Source of the DNA: JAHIVB01 sp964574705 | GTDB lineage: Bacteria; Bacillota_I; Bacilli_A; Izemoplasmatales; Hujiaoplasmataceae | Reading direction: 5' to 3' | Assembly: GCA_964574705.1 (NCBI GenBank) | Contig: CAZNOO010000008.1 | Location: 13,428 to 77,427, forward strand | DNA length: 64,000 nucleotides | Shown here: one piece after another, positions 51,725-60,400 of the stretch | Layout of the letters: every line of letters begins with the position of its first letter | Position numbering within the stretch: the first letter of the stretch is position 1 | The notes under the pieces: generated by a model | Seen by the model: the letters and a program-made list of their open reading frames with translations, nothing else | The model's database searches: none | Told to the model about the DNA's origin: nothing | Made by a program: the position numbers and the translations under genes

Positions 51725-52618
51725 ATGAGTGATTACTTGGTTAAGGCATTTGCTTTTAATGGTACAGTACGAATTTACGCCGCATCAACAACTGTACTCG
51801 TTGAGGAGTCTAGAAAGATACATGACACTTGGCCGGCAGCTACTGCTGCGCTTGGAAGAGTTCTAACTGCAACCGTGATTATGGGTGCAATGTATAAAGA
51901 AGATCAAACAATCTCAGTTCAAATAGATGGTGGTGGTCCTATTGGAAAAATCATCTCTACAGCAAATTCTTTTGGGCAAGTAAGAGGTGTTGTCTCCAAT
52001 CCTCAAATCCATATTTCTACAAACGATGGCAAACTTGCAGTGGGACATGTCGTTGGAAATAATGGATTTATTCATGTAACTAAAGATCTTAAAATCCGCG
52101 ACACTTTTACTTCTTCTGCTGAATTACAAACCGGTGAGATTGCAGATGATTTTACATATTACTTTGCAAAGAGTGAACAAATTCCTTCTAGTGTTGGTTT
52201 AGGTGTTTTAGTCAATGATGACAACTCTGTACTAGCAAGTGGCGGATTCATATTACAAATCATGCCTGGATGCAAACAAGAAACCATCGATGAGATAGAA
52301 ATTAATATTCGAGAAATGAAGCCCGTAAGTTCATTAATTCAAAACGGGTATTCACCAGAACAGATTGTAGACGTTATTACAAAAGGAAATCATAAGATCG
52401 TTCAAAAAATGGATTTGCATTATGAATGTGATTGCAGTAAGGAAAGATTCGCCAAAGGAATTATTTCACTTGGTCCAGTTGAAATTCAAGAAATGATTGA
52501 CGACCAAAAAGAAATAGAAACAACTTGTCAGTTCTGTGGAAGACAATATCATTTCGACGTTGATGAACTGACTTCTATGATGCGAGAAATTCAAAGAACG
52601 GATGTAACAAAAAGCTAA
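51725..52618 (+). CDS. hslO: Redox-regulated chaperonin Hsp33
   Basis: A 297-residue holdase activated by disulfide formation. The core has TVIMGAMYKEDQTISVQI and GGGPIGKI. The C-terminal zinc switch has the four cysteines CDC near residue 238 and CQFCG near 270, so the redox sensor is intact. AGGGTG precedes the ATG. It has its own promoter and a terminator directly after the stop. Its presence implies at least occasional exposure to oxidants. Confidence 0.96.
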   Translation: MSDYLVKAFAFNGTVRIYAASTTVLVEESRKIHDTWPAATAALGRVLTATVIMGAMYKEDQTISVQIDGGGPIGKIISTANSFGQVRGVVSNPQIHISTNDGKLAVGHVVGNNGFIHVTKDLKIRDTFTSSAELQTGEIADDFTYYFAKSEQIPSSVGLGVLVNDDNSVLASGGFILQIMPGCKQETIDEIEINIREMKPVSSLIQNGYSPEQIVDVITKGNHKIVQKMDLHYECDCSKERFAKGIISLGPVEIQEMIDDQKEIETTCQFCGRQYHFDVDELTSMMREIQRTDVTKS

Positions 52619-52641
52619 CCTGAGATGGTTAGCTTTTTTTA
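52610..52641. terminator. Terminator between hslO and the YerC gene
   Basis: AAAAGCTAACC / GGTTAGCTTTT eleven-pair stem with T run; A-rich on the other side, so it can serve both convergent genes. Confidence 0.88.
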
Positions 52642-52648
52642 AATTCAA

Positions 52649-52942
52649 TTATTTTTTCATTTTCCCCAAAACAATACTATAGCCATCGGCACCATAATGT
52701 AATGCTTTGTTAACCCTGCTAATGGTTGCCGTAGATGCATGGGTTTCATTGGATATGATTTGATACGGTATTTTTTCATCTAACATTTTTACTACATGAA
52801 TACGTTGAGCCATATCTTGAATTTCTTTGATGGTGCACAAATCTTCAAAAAAACGATAACATTCTTCTTTGCTTTCAAGTGTTAAAATTGCATCAAATAA
52901 CCTTTCGATATCATCGTTTGAAAACCTAGATTTATAAGACAT
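52649..52942 (-). CDS. YerC/YecD family TrpR-related regulator
   Basis: A 97-residue helical protein of the TrpR/YerC family: RLFDAILTLESKEECYRFFEDLCTIKEI at the N-terminus and the helix-turn-helix (YQIISNETHASTATISRVNKAL). The target genes are not known. AGAGGTGG lies 6-8 bases before the ATG at 52942; the frame opens at 52951. In Bacillus yerC lies next to pcrB-pcrA-ligA; here it is far from those genes. Confidence 0.92.
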   Translation of the reverse strand: MSYKSRFSNDDIERLFDAILTLESKEECYRFFEDLCTIKEIQDMAQRIHVVKMLDEKIPYQIISNETHASTATISRVNKALHYGADGYSIVLGKMKK

Positions 52943-52998
52943 ATTTACCACCTCTTGTCTCCATTATAACACGAAATGTGAAATTAAAAAAGAATTCA

Positions 52999-53026
52999 AA
53001 AAAAGAAAGATGCACGCATCTTTCCT
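52999..53026 (-). terminator. Terminator of glnA
   Basis: GAAAGATGC-GT-GCATCTTTC stem followed by seven T residues on the minus strand, immediately after the stop codon. Confidence 0.88.
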
Positions 53027-54365
53027 AAATTAATTTCATGTATTTTTTGATTTCCCATTCTGTTACTGTAGTTCTGAAATCATCCCACTCTTTGATCTTT
53101 AATTCAACAAACTTTTTATATATGTGTGGCCCTAAAGCGCTTTTGATTAATTCATCTTCGCCCAAAGCAACAACTGCTTCTTTCAAATTCTCTGGCAAGC
53201 TATAAACACCAAGGGCTTCTCTTTCTTTTGCAGTCTTTTCAAAGAGATTTTCATTAATTGGGGCAATTAATGGTAAGTCACTTTCGATTCCGTCTAAGCC
53301 GGCAGCTAAAATGACCGCCATTGCTAGATATGGATTGGCCGCTGTATCTACACTTCGAATTTCTGTGCGGGTTGTTTTCCCTCTTGTCGCAGGTATGCGA
53401 ACCATAACGCTACGATTATGCTCTGACCAGGATACATAGCAAGGTGCTTCGTACCCAGGAACTAGTCGCTTATAGGAATTAACTGTAGGATTTGTGACAG
53501 CACAGAACCCTCTACTGTGAGTTAATATGCCTGTTAACCATTTTCTGCAGGACAAACTGAGTCCCATTGGATCTTCGGGGTCATAAAATGCATTTGCGCC
53601 ATCCATATCGGCAAGCGAACAATTTGTATGCATTCCAGATCCGTTGATTCCTTTAATTGGCTTCGGCATAAACGTTGCATGAAGTCCATGACGTCTTGCA
53701 ATGTTTTTTACAACCAATTTGAATGTTTGAACATTGTCACATGCTTCTACAATGTTTGAAAATTGGAAATTGATTTCATTTTGCCCAGGAGCTACTTCGT
53801 GGTGAGAAGCCTCCATCGTAAATCCAATTCGTTCAAGTTCAAGTACGATGTCTCTTCTGCAGTCACCAGCACCGTCAATAGGAGATAAATCAAAATATCC
53901 ACCATCATCGGTCACATCCATTGTGATTTTTCCTTCTGCATCAATTTTGAACAAAAAGAATTCAGGTTCAAATCCAATATTTAGTGTCGAAAATCCTAGT
54001 TTTTGCATTTTTGTGGCGACGCGCTTTAAGTTTGACCTTGGATCAGCAAGACTTGGCTTGCCTTCTGGTGTGAAAACATCGCAAATCAGTCTGGCAACTT
54101 TGCCATAGGATGTTTCTTCCCAACTAAGAATAAGCCATGTATCGAAATCTGGTCTTAAATACATGTCCGCTTCCATGATTCTGACGAATCCTTCAATGGA
54201 AGAACCATCAAACATTACTTTACCATCAAGCGCGGTTTCAAGCCGGGTTACCGGTATTTCTACACTCTTGATTGTGCCGTTGATATCTGTAAACATCAAA
54301 CGGATATAGCGAACGTTTTCTTCTTTCGCTATTTTTAAAATTGCTTCTTTTGTGTATTTTGCCAT
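53025..54365 (-). CDS. glnA: Glutamine synthetase, type I
   Basis: A 446-residue GlnA of the Firmicutes (I-alpha) type. The N-terminus reads as in Bacillus (MAKYTKEAILKIAKEENVRY, FTDINGTIKSVEIP), and the ATP/metal motifs VAPGQNEINFQF, GSGMHTNCSL and NRSVMVRIPA are intact. No adenylylation-type Tyr insertion region is recognised. ATG 54365 has only a weak purine site upstream (AAGAAAAAGA), which could make translation depend on leader structure. It follows an ANTAR regulator gene and carries its own promoter and a structured leader. Confidence 0.95.
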   Translation of the reverse strand: MAKYTKEAILKIAKEENVRYIRLMFTDINGTIKSVEIPVTRLETALDGKVMFDGSSIEGFVRIMEADMYLRPDFDTWLILSWEETSYGKVARLICDVFTPEGKPSLADPRSNLKRVATKMQKLGFSTLNIGFEPEFFLFKIDAEGKITMDVTDDGGYFDLSPIDGAGDCRRDIVLELERIGFTMEASHHEVAPGQNEINFQFSNIVEACDNVQTFKLVVKNIARRHGLHATFMPKPIKGINGSGMHTNCSLADMDGANAFYDPEDPMGLSLSCRKWLTGILTHSRGFCAVTNPTVNSYKRLVPGYEAPCYVSWSEHNRSVMVRIPATRGKTTRTEIRSVDTAANPYLAMAVILAAGLDGIESDLPLIAPINENLFEKTAKEREALGVYSLPENLKEAVVALGEDELIKSALGPHIYKKFVELKIKEWDDFRTTVTEWEIKKYMKLI

Positions 54366-54435
54366 AATCTTTTTCTTATAACCCCCTTTGACAATGCAAA
54401 GCACTCAAAGCAAAGCTATAACCTTTCTTTTTTTT

Positions 54436-54455
54436 AAAAGACGCCATTGTCTTTT
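54436..54455 (-). promoter_or_regulatory. Hexaloop hairpin in the glnA leader, ANTAR-target-like
   Basis: On the minus strand AAAAGAC-AATGGC-GTCTTTT makes a seven-pair stem with a six-base loop that has A at position 1 and G at position 4, the signature of ANTAR-protein RNA targets. A second stem CTTTG-CATTGT-CAAAG follows downstream, also with a six-base loop but lacking A1/G4 in that register. No terminator follows, so any control would act on translation or stability. Confidence 0.5.
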
Positions 54456-54466
54456 TAATAAATCAC

Positions 54467-54495
54467 ATTATACTTTTGATGCAAAAAATAATCAA
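54467..54495 (-). promoter_or_regulatory. Promoter of glnA
   Basis: TTGATT (54495-54490) and TATAAT (54472-54467) with a 17-base spacer, giving a leader of about 95 bases. Confidence 0.75.
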
Positions 54496-54499
54496 TGCC

Positions 54500-55054
54500 C
54501 TATTGCTTATTTTGAGATAAAATCAATAAACATGCTTCGTATTTCGTAATCTTGTTGTCCATTGCAACTTTTTGAATGTATTTATGAGCTTCTTCTTCTG
54601 TCTTTCCTGCATCCATTAAAATTCTTTTACATTTAGAAACAGCTTGCTCGGAAACCAATTTTGTAGAAAGCTCTCTATTCTCTGTCAGTAGAGTATCTAT
54701 CTTTTGCTTGTTCTTTTGAAACATTGTCAACGCAAGAGGAAGTTCAGAATCCATTTTGACTTCATCTATGTGAACAAACCAATCATTTCCAGATAATCGT
54801 TGAAATTGATTGGACATTGTATTGAGAGACACATAAATGACTGGCAGGGGGTTATGAATCAATATGTTTTCGATAAAAGAATATAATCCAGGCAGTTTGT
54901 ATGATGAATGGACAATGAAAATATCGTATCGCAGAAGATCTTCTTTGTTAATGGCGTTATTTACAATATCGTATGCCATCGCTTTTCCTGATAATATCCT
55001 ACTGATTCGAATTCCTAATAGAGAGTCGCCAATACAAATTAAAGCCTTGCTCAT
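54500..55054 (-). CDS. ANTAR-domain RNA-binding antiterminator-type regulator
   Basis: Residues 1-115 form a receiver-like domain in which the strand that normally ends in the phosphorylated Asp reads IFIVHSSYKLPGL, so no phosphate acceptor is present: a pseudo-receiver. A coiled-coil helix (MFQKNKQKIDTLLTENREL) leads to an ANTAR domain at about 128-180 (AVSKCKRILMDAGKTEEEA, VAMDNKITKYEACLLIL). ANTAR proteins bind paired hexaloop RNA hairpins. The gene overlaps the glyA stop (ATGA) and lies directly upstream of glnA. NitR-type ANTAR regulators next to glnA are known in clostridia, so nitrogen control is likely. Confidence 0.87.
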   Translation of the reverse strand: MSKALICIGDSLLGIRISRILSGKAMAYDIVNNAINKEDLLRYDIFIVHSSYKLPGLYSFIENILIHNPLPVIYVSLNTMSNQFQRLSGNDWFVHIDEVKMDSELPLALTMFQKNKQKIDTLLTENRELSTKLVSEQAVSKCKRILMDAGKTEEEAHKYIQKVAMDNKITKYEACLLILSQNKQ

Positions 55055-56298
55055 AGTTGATATGGCAATGGATACTTCGTTGTTAATTTTAATACATCAT
55101 TCTTAACAAGATCCAAAGCGTCTTCATCTTTCGGATTCATCAATGCTTTATCAATTAATCTTGCTATTAATCTAAAATCGTCTTCCTTTAGTCCTCTGGT
55201 TGTCATCGCGGGTGTTCCCAAACGAATACCACTGCTGATAAATGGCTTTTGTGTGTCATAAGGAATTGTATTTTTATTACATGTAATATTTACTGTGTCA
55301 AGAAGGTTTTCTGCTTTTTTACCAGTTAACCCTGTTTTTGAAAGGACATCCAAAAGCAAAAGATGGTTGTCGGTTCCGCCTGATACAACGTGATATCCAA
55401 GTTTTATAAATTCATCTGCAAATGCTGCAGCATTTTTAATGACTTGTCTTTGATATTCAATGAATTGCGGTTGCAAAGCTTCTTTAAAAGCTACTGCTTT
55501 TGCCGCAATAATGTGCATCAATGGTCCACCTTGAATTCCAGGAAAAATGACTTTATCGATCTTTTTAGCTATTTCTTCACTATTTGTAAGAATAACTCCT
55601 CCGCGAGGTCCTCTTAATGTCTTATGCGTCGTCGACGTGACGATATCTGCGTATTCACAAGGGTTTGGATGAAGTCTTGCAGCTACCAATCCAGCGATAT
55701 GTGCCATATCAACCATTAAAAGTGCGCCGACGCTGTCAGCAATCTCTCTAAAACGCTTAAAATCCAATGTCCTAGGATAAGCAGAAGCTCCTGCGACGAT
55801 TAATTTTGGTTTTACCTCTAAAGCAAGCCTTGCCAGCTCTTCATAATCAATCATTTCGGTCTCTTTATTCACAAAATACGGATGAAATTCATAATCAATT
55901 CCGCTGAAATTAAGAGGGTGGCCATGCGTTAAATGCCCGCCTTGATCCAATGCCATTCCCAAAACTTTGTCGCCCTTTTCAATGACAGCTCTATAAGCTC
56001 CCATGTTGGCTGTAGATCCAGAATGAGGTTGAACATTGCTGAATTTAACATCAAAAATCTTCTGCAAACGTTCTTTGGCGAGCGTTTCGACTTCATCGAC
56101 GAATTCGCAGCCTCCATAGTATCGTTTTCCAGGATAGCCTTCTGCATATTTGTTCGTTAGAATCGATCCGTCAGCTTCCAGTACGGCCAATGAAACGAAA
56201 TTTTCAGAGGCAATCAACTCTAGATGATCTTTTTGACGTATTGTTTCTCTTTCAATGATTTTCGCAAGTTCATGATCAACAAAATCCAATGTTTTCAT
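55051..56298 (-). CDS. glyA: Serine hydroxymethyltransferase
   Basis: A PLP enzyme of 415 residues converting serine and THF to glycine and methylene-THF. The PLP lysine is in VTSTTHKTLRGPRGG near residue 226; SENFVSLAVLEADGS, YPGKRYYGGCEFVD and MVDMAHIAGLVAA are standard. GGTGG lies 8 bases before the ATG. It is the first gene of a glyA-ANTAR unit. Its leader of about 90 bases holds a CAGGG/CCCTG hairpin. Confidence 0.97.
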   Translation of the reverse strand: MKTLDFVDHELAKIIERETIRQKDHLELIASENFVSLAVLEADGSILTNKYAEGYPGKRYYGGCEFVDEVETLAKERLQKIFDVKFSNVQPHSGSTANMGAYRAVIEKGDKVLGMALDQGGHLTHGHPLNFSGIDYEFHPYFVNKETEMIDYEELARLALEVKPKLIVAGASAYPRTLDFKRFREIADSVGALLMVDMAHIAGLVAARLHPNPCEYADIVTSTTHKTLRGPRGGVILTNSEEIAKKIDKVIFPGIQGGPLMHIIAAKAVAFKEALQPQFIEYQRQVIKNAAAFADEFIKLGYHVVSGGTDNHLLLLDVLSKTGLTGKKAENLLDTVNITCNKNTIPYDTQKPFISSGIRLGTPAMTTRGLKEDDFRLIARLIDKALMNPKDEDALDLVKNDVLKLTTKYPLPYQL

Positions 56299-56401
56299 AA
56301 TTTATCCACCTTTTTATCTATGATTACTCCAGGGTCATCCCTGTATTTCAAATCAAAGTATTCATGCTTTATTTCAAATATTCCTTACACTCATTATATC
56401 A
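56299..56401 (-). promoter_or_regulatory. glyA promoter and leader
   Basis: A TG-extended TATAAT (56401-56393) begins a leader of about 90 bases. It contains two copies of ATTTGAAATA and a hairpin CAGGG-ATGA-CCCTG (56329-56342). It does not match the THF, glycine or SAM aptamers as I know them, and there is no T run for a terminator. Confidence 0.5.
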
Positions 56402-56490
56402 TGAGTCGAAAGGAAAAGCCCACAGTTTTTTGTACAGTCAAGTATTGATTCTTGAGGCATGTTTTTTGCTATAAATAGGTTAATTCTCTT

Positions 56491-56540
56491 AAAAAAAGAT
56501 GTTAGCATACACATTTTGTAACGTGTCTACTAACATCTTA
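56491..56540 (-). terminator. Terminator of the GH16 glucanase gene
   Basis: AAGATGTTAGTAGACAC / GTGTATGCTAACATCTT long stem with seven T residues after it on the minus strand. Confidence 0.88.
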
Positions 56541-56578
56541 GCTTTTATGAGAATAACATTTGATTTATATAGCGTTAG

Positions 56579-57850
56579 TTAAGTACTAATCATCGTTTCT
56601 AAAGGATCACTCAATTTGCCTGCATAATCTTCTGCTAAAATAACAATCATATTGTCAAAGTCTGCTTTCAAATTTGTAATCCTAACGCCAGGAACGCTTG
56701 TTGTTTTGATTGGAACTCCATTTAAGTAGACAAAGTATCTTGCGATGTTCATGTCGTCTTCAGCTTCATTCCAGATTAGATATGCTGTCGTTCCTGTTTG
56801 ATATACAATGCGTGGGCTAGTAGGGTTATGAGGAATTTGTGAATCACCTGCGATGTAATCTTTTTGATAGACTCTAACATAATCAACTGTTAAAGTGGTT
56901 GGGAAAATCGTGTTGTCAACGCCTTGAGCTCCGCCCCAGTCTCCGCCAATTGCAAGATTTAAAATCAAATAGAATTTCATATTAAAAGGCCAATCAACTG
57001 TGGTATCATATAATGCTGATTGAGAAAAATATGCATCATATCCTACAGTTGCATATGGGTGATCATCGAAGAGCCAAGTGATCGTTGTTTCATCCCAAAT
57101 GATTCCATAAGTGTGGAATTCTTCTGCTACGAGCATTTGTGGAACAACATCTTGAGTTACAAGAACCGATGCACTGCCCCCGCGTCCGTTCGAACCCCAA
57201 AATCTTTCAGTATGAATCGTTCCATGGATGTTATTCATGTCGTATCCGACATGTTCCATAATGTCAATTTCTCCACTCTTTGGCCAGCCTCCATATAGTT
57301 CAGATCCGGGCATCATCCAAAATGCAGGCCATGTTCCTCTGCCCGCAGGAAGTTTTGCTCTCATTTCAAACTTGCCATATTTCCAAGTTTCAGAATAACG
57401 GGTCCAAATCTTCGCTGAAGTGTAGTCATATCCATAATAGGACTCATTTAATGCGGTTATATTTAAGTATTCTCCGTCAACGTAAATATTATCGGGTCGA
57501 TTTGTATAATTTTGAAGTTCGTTATTTCCATAACCTCCACCGCCGACAACATAACTCCATTTAGTCGTATCAACTCCGCCGGTATAATTAAACTCATCAC
57601 ACCAAACAGGAATCCATCCGTCATTAATGGAAATTGAAGAACATTCGTCTGGAATCAAGTTAATTAATGAAGTAGTACTGACTGTCGTTCCAGAAGTCGT
57701 TTCTGAAGTTGTTGTTGTTTCGGTTGTTGTTGTAGTTGTTGTATCTGTAGAAGTGGCAGTTGAAGTCGTTGTTGTTGATGCGGTATCACAACCTATCAAC
57801 AGAAATACAAATAGAAACGCTACTCCAAACAGTATTAGTTTTTTTGTCAT
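56579..57850 (-). CDS. GH16 endo-beta-glucanase, secreted lipoprotein
   Basis: A signal peptide with lipobox LIGC (Cys21) is followed by a Thr/Ser-rich linker (residues 24-61), a GH16 catalytic domain (about 75-335) and a C-terminal fibronectin-III-like domain (about 340-423). The catalytic motif is EIDIME with Glu194 and Glu199, the beta-bulge form of laminarinase-type enzymes, so beta-1,3- or mixed-linkage glucans are likely substrates. RAKLPAGRGTWPAFWMMP agrees. ATG at 57850 has GAGG upstream. It is monocistronic, with a cre-like site in its promoter region. Confidence 0.93.
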   Translation of the reverse strand: MTKKLILFGVAFLFVFLLIGCDTASTTTTSTATSTDTTTTTTTETTTTSETTSGTTVSTTSLINLIPDECSSISINDGWIPVWCDEFNYTGGVDTTKWSYVVGGGGYGNNELQNYTNRPDNIYVDGEYLNITALNESYYGYDYTSAKIWTRYSETWKYGKFEMRAKLPAGRGTWPAFWMMPGSELYGGWPKSGEIDIMEHVGYDMNNIHGTIHTERFWGSNGRGGSASVLVTQDVVPQMLVAEEFHTYGIIWDETTITWLFDDHPYATVGYDAYFSQSALYDTTVDWPFNMKFYLILNLAIGGDWGGAQGVDNTIFPTTLTVDYVRVYQKDYIAGDSQIPHNPTSPRIVYQTGTTAYLIWNEAEDDMNIARYFVYLNGVPIKTTSVPGVRITNLKADFDNMIVILAEDYAGKLSDPLETMIST

Positions 57851-57870
57851 AATCAATCCTCTTTCACATA

Positions 57871-57884
57871 TGTAAACTGTTACA
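57871..57884. promoter_or_regulatory. cre-like operator upstream of the glucanase
   Basis: TGTAAACTGTTACA fits 12 of 14 positions of the CcpA cre consensus, lacking only the central CG step. It is an almost perfect inverted repeat about 20 bases before the start codon, so a bound LacI-family repressor would block the transcript. Confidence 0.55.
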
Positions 57885-57910
57885 TACAAAATAATAACAC
57901 AATCATTTCA

Positions 57911-57951
57911 AAAAGAAAAGAGAAATAGCCTCCGAAGGTGCTACTTCTCTT
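57911..57951 (-). terminator. Terminator of the dgk-rnmV-rsmA operon
   Basis: AGAGAAGTAGC / GCTATTTCTCT stem with TTTTCTTTTT tail on the minus strand, just after the rsmA stop. Confidence 0.85.
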
Positions 57952-57952
57952 A

Positions 57953-58822
57953 TTAATGAATTAAGGGATATAAAACGTCAGAAAGTCTCACAAACTCATT
58001 CACTGATAACGCTTCTGATCTAATTTGAGGATTAATCCCTTCAGTCTTTAAAATTGATTCAAGTTCAATCTTAGAAAGTTGTGGATAGTGATGAAAAATG
58101 TTATTGACTAAAGTTTTTCTTCTTTGCGAAAATCCCTGATGAATGAGTTGAAAGAAGAAATCTTCATATTTTGCTTGATTGGGAATTTGATCTTTAATTT
58201 TAACTTCAATGACTGCAGAATCCACGTTGGGTTCCGGTATGAATACACCCCTCGGGACCTTGAGAAGAATTTGTGCTTCAGCTCTATATTGAATCGCAAT
58301 ACTCAGCGCATTGTAGTCTTTTGTATTCGGTTCGGAAGTGATTCTTTTTGCGACTTCTAATTGAACCATAAAGATCATTTTCTTAACCAAGTGTGAGGTT
58401 TCGAGAAACTTCATCAATATTGGTGTTGTGATGTAATAAGGAAGATTGCTAACAACAATTGTCTCTAAATTATCGCCCAAAAGTTCTTTGATTTCTTTGT
58501 CAATATCGACTTTTAAGATATCTTTGTTGACCAAGAGTAACTTTTTTTGGTTTTTAAAATTCTTCTTCAATATTGGAATGAGATCCTTGTCAATTTCATA
58601 AGCTAAGACTTTATTTGCCTTTTCTAGCAACAATTCGGTTAAGGACCCAAAGCCTGGGCCCACTTCAATAACATTGATATCTTCAGTAATATTAGATTTT
58701 TCTACAATTTGAGTCAATATGCTCTGATCCACAATGAAATTTTGACCAAAATGCTTTTTGATTCTAAATTTATTTTCATGAATCGTTCCTTTTACGGAGG
58801 AATTGGTTCCTATTTTATTCAT
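57953..58822 (-). CDS. rsmA: 16S rRNA dimethyladenosine transferase
   Basis: RsmA (KsgA) dimethylates two adenosines near the 3' end of 16S rRNA. KKHFGQNFIVDQSIL, the SAM motif VIEVGPGFGSLTELLL, and the catalytic NLPYYITTP near residue 125 are intact. C-terminal SQRRKTLVNN agrees. Its start overlaps rnmV by 4 bases; rnmV-rsmA adjacency is a standard Firmicutes arrangement. Confidence 0.97.
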   Translation of the reverse strand: MNKIGTNSSVKGTIHENKFRIKKHFGQNFIVDQSILTQIVEKSNITEDINVIEVGPGFGSLTELLLEKANKVLAYEIDKDLIPILKKNFKNQKKLLLVNKDILKVDIDKEIKELLGDNLETIVVSNLPYYITTPILMKFLETSHLVKKMIFMVQLEVAKRITSEPNTKDYNALSIAIQYRAEAQILLKVPRGVFIPEPNVDSAVIEVKIKDQIPNQAKYEDFFFQLIHQGFSQRRKTLVNNIFHHYPQLSKIELESILKTEGINPQIRSEALSVNEFVRLSDVLYPLIH

Positions 58823-59364
58823 TTCATCACTTCGTCCAATTTTGATAAAGATATATGCATCATTTGAAGATATTTTAACAGTGTTTTTCCGTTTGAAGGC
58901 GGAATGTGTAATTTGTTTGCAATGAGTTCTCTGTTTTTCTTTGCTAGTGGATTTCTGACAAGTTTCCTTTGAATCAAATCATTTAATACGACTTGATTCT
59001 CATACTGAGTTGTATCAAGTGTTACCACGTTATTAAGAGCTTCTACAATATCCTCTTTGTTCACGTGTTCAATTCCAACTTTTTTTCTATTCTTACTGAT
59101 TGCCTTTGATTTTTCAATTGTCGCAATTTTGATTTGACCCCCATCACAATAGGATAGAATCTTGTTTGTAATCTGCTTCCCGGGAAAATCGGGGTCCAAA
59201 AACAAGATAATCCCTCTTGAAAAGGCTGCTTCTTTCAAAAACTCTAAAGTATCTGAGGAAACTGAACTTCCTCCGGTAATAATGGTTTCAACATCTGGAT
59301 AGATGCTATTAAGTTTTTGGTGGTCGTGTATTCCTTCCACCACGATGATTTCTTTAAAACTCAT
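58819..59364 (-). CDS. rnmV: Ribonuclease M5
   Basis: A Toprim-domain nuclease that matures 5S rRNA. IIVVEGIHDHQKL at the N-terminus carries the catalytic Glu, and ILFLDPDFPGKQI the DxD-type metal pair. The C-terminal part (RKKVGIEHV) is typical. It starts inside the end of the lipid kinase gene (ATGA overlap). Confidence 0.94.
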   Translation of the reverse strand: MSFKEIIVVEGIHDHQKLNSIYPDVETIITGGSSVSSDTLEFLKEAAFSRGIILFLDPDFPGKQITNKILSYCDGGQIKIATIEKSKAISKNRKKVGIEHVNKEDIVEALNNVVTLDTTQYENQVVLNDLIQRKLVRNPLAKKNRELIANKLHIPPSNGKTLLKYLQMMHISLSKLDEVMK

Positions 59365-60281
59365 GATTGAATCTGCTGATTTCCAAAGTGTTTTCTTTGG
59401 ATTTTCTTTGGAATAACGATTGAAATAGCTTGTTTACAAACTTGAATGTCCTGATTTCCAATTCCTCCGGATTCGCCGTCGATGTTCCATCTTGATTTCG
59501 TATTTGTGACGATTTTCATCGATGAAGTTTTAAATCTTTTCACAAGAGGGGTTGACCAAAACGGTAATAAGAACGAAGTAAAATAGAGCAGAAAGTTAAA
59601 TGGAAAAATATTTCTGTAAAGAACAACGTCGACCAAGCCATCATCTAATTTTGGCTTATATATCATATTGATTCCGGCAACTCTCTTTGAATTGATGATT
59701 AACATTAAGGAAAATTTACCTCTAAATTCTCCATTGTCATGCATCACTTTCATTCTCATCATCGGAATCGTTAATAGTTCTTTTGCGCCTTTAATGATGT
59801 ATGCAAAATAGCCAATTTTCTTTTTCAATTTCGAATCGGTGACGTAACTGATGTCGATAAATGCTCCATTTCCGGACACATAACAAAAATAGCGGTCGTT
59901 CGATTTAACAACATCCATATTGGCTGGTTGATTTGAAAGGAATATGTTTATTGACTTGTCAACATTTTTGGATAATCCCAAAGTATGTCCAATATCGCAA
60001 CAAGTTCCTGCTGGAATATAACCAATAATTGGCTTCTTTTCAAACTCCATCATTCCATTGACGACTTCGTTGAATGTTCCGTCTCCGCCTATGATAAAAA
60101 CATAATCACATTTGTCTCTACAAGCCTTTTTTGCCAACTCTATAGCATGACCAGTGTGTTTTGTCTCAAAAGGAAAAACGTCATGCCCGTTACTTTTTAG
60201 GCGGTCAATGACGTGGTCCAATTTCAAATATGAAGTTTGTTTTCCGCTTCTGGGATTTATTATCAAATATGTTTTTTTCAC
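59361..60281 (-). CDS. Diacylglycerol-kinase-family protein (DgkB-like)
   Basis: A 306-residue DAGK_cat protein with NPRSGK at the start, VFIIGGDGTFNEVVNGMM near residue 65, and a second motif IPAGTCCDIGHTLGL where related enzymes usually have GTxNDFA. The change of the Asn-Asp pair to CCD is unusual. C-terminal SRWNIDGESGG matches the family's DGE motif. It could recycle diacylglycerol released by surface-glycolipid synthesis. It heads the dgk-rnmV-rsmA operon. Confidence 0.87.
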   Translation of the reverse strand: MKKTYLIINPRSGKQTSYLKLDHVIDRLKSNGHDVFPFETKHTGHAIELAKKACRDKCDYVFIIGGDGTFNEVVNGMMEFEKKPIIGYIPAGTCCDIGHTLGLSKNVDKSINIFLSNQPANMDVVKSNDRYFCYVSGNGAFIDISYVTDSKLKKKIGYFAYIIKGAKELLTIPMMRMKVMHDNGEFRGKFSLMLIINSKRVAGINMIYKPKLDDGLVDVVLYRNIFPFNFLLYFTSFLLPFWSTPLVKRFKTSSMKIVTNTKSRWNIDGESGGIGNQDIQVCKQAISIVIPKKIQRKHFGNQQIQS

Positions 60282-60400
60282 CCAATCACCTGTGATAATT
60301 ATACCACATCAATAGTAAATGTTCTAGAAGTAACTAGGGCCTAATAAATACTTTACAAAAACACCCCATTTTTTGATATAATAATATCGGTGATGATGAT

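Noticed and set aside
56299..56401. THF or glycine riboswitch ahead of glyA
   Set aside because: The conserved core bases of these aptamers were not found in either case.
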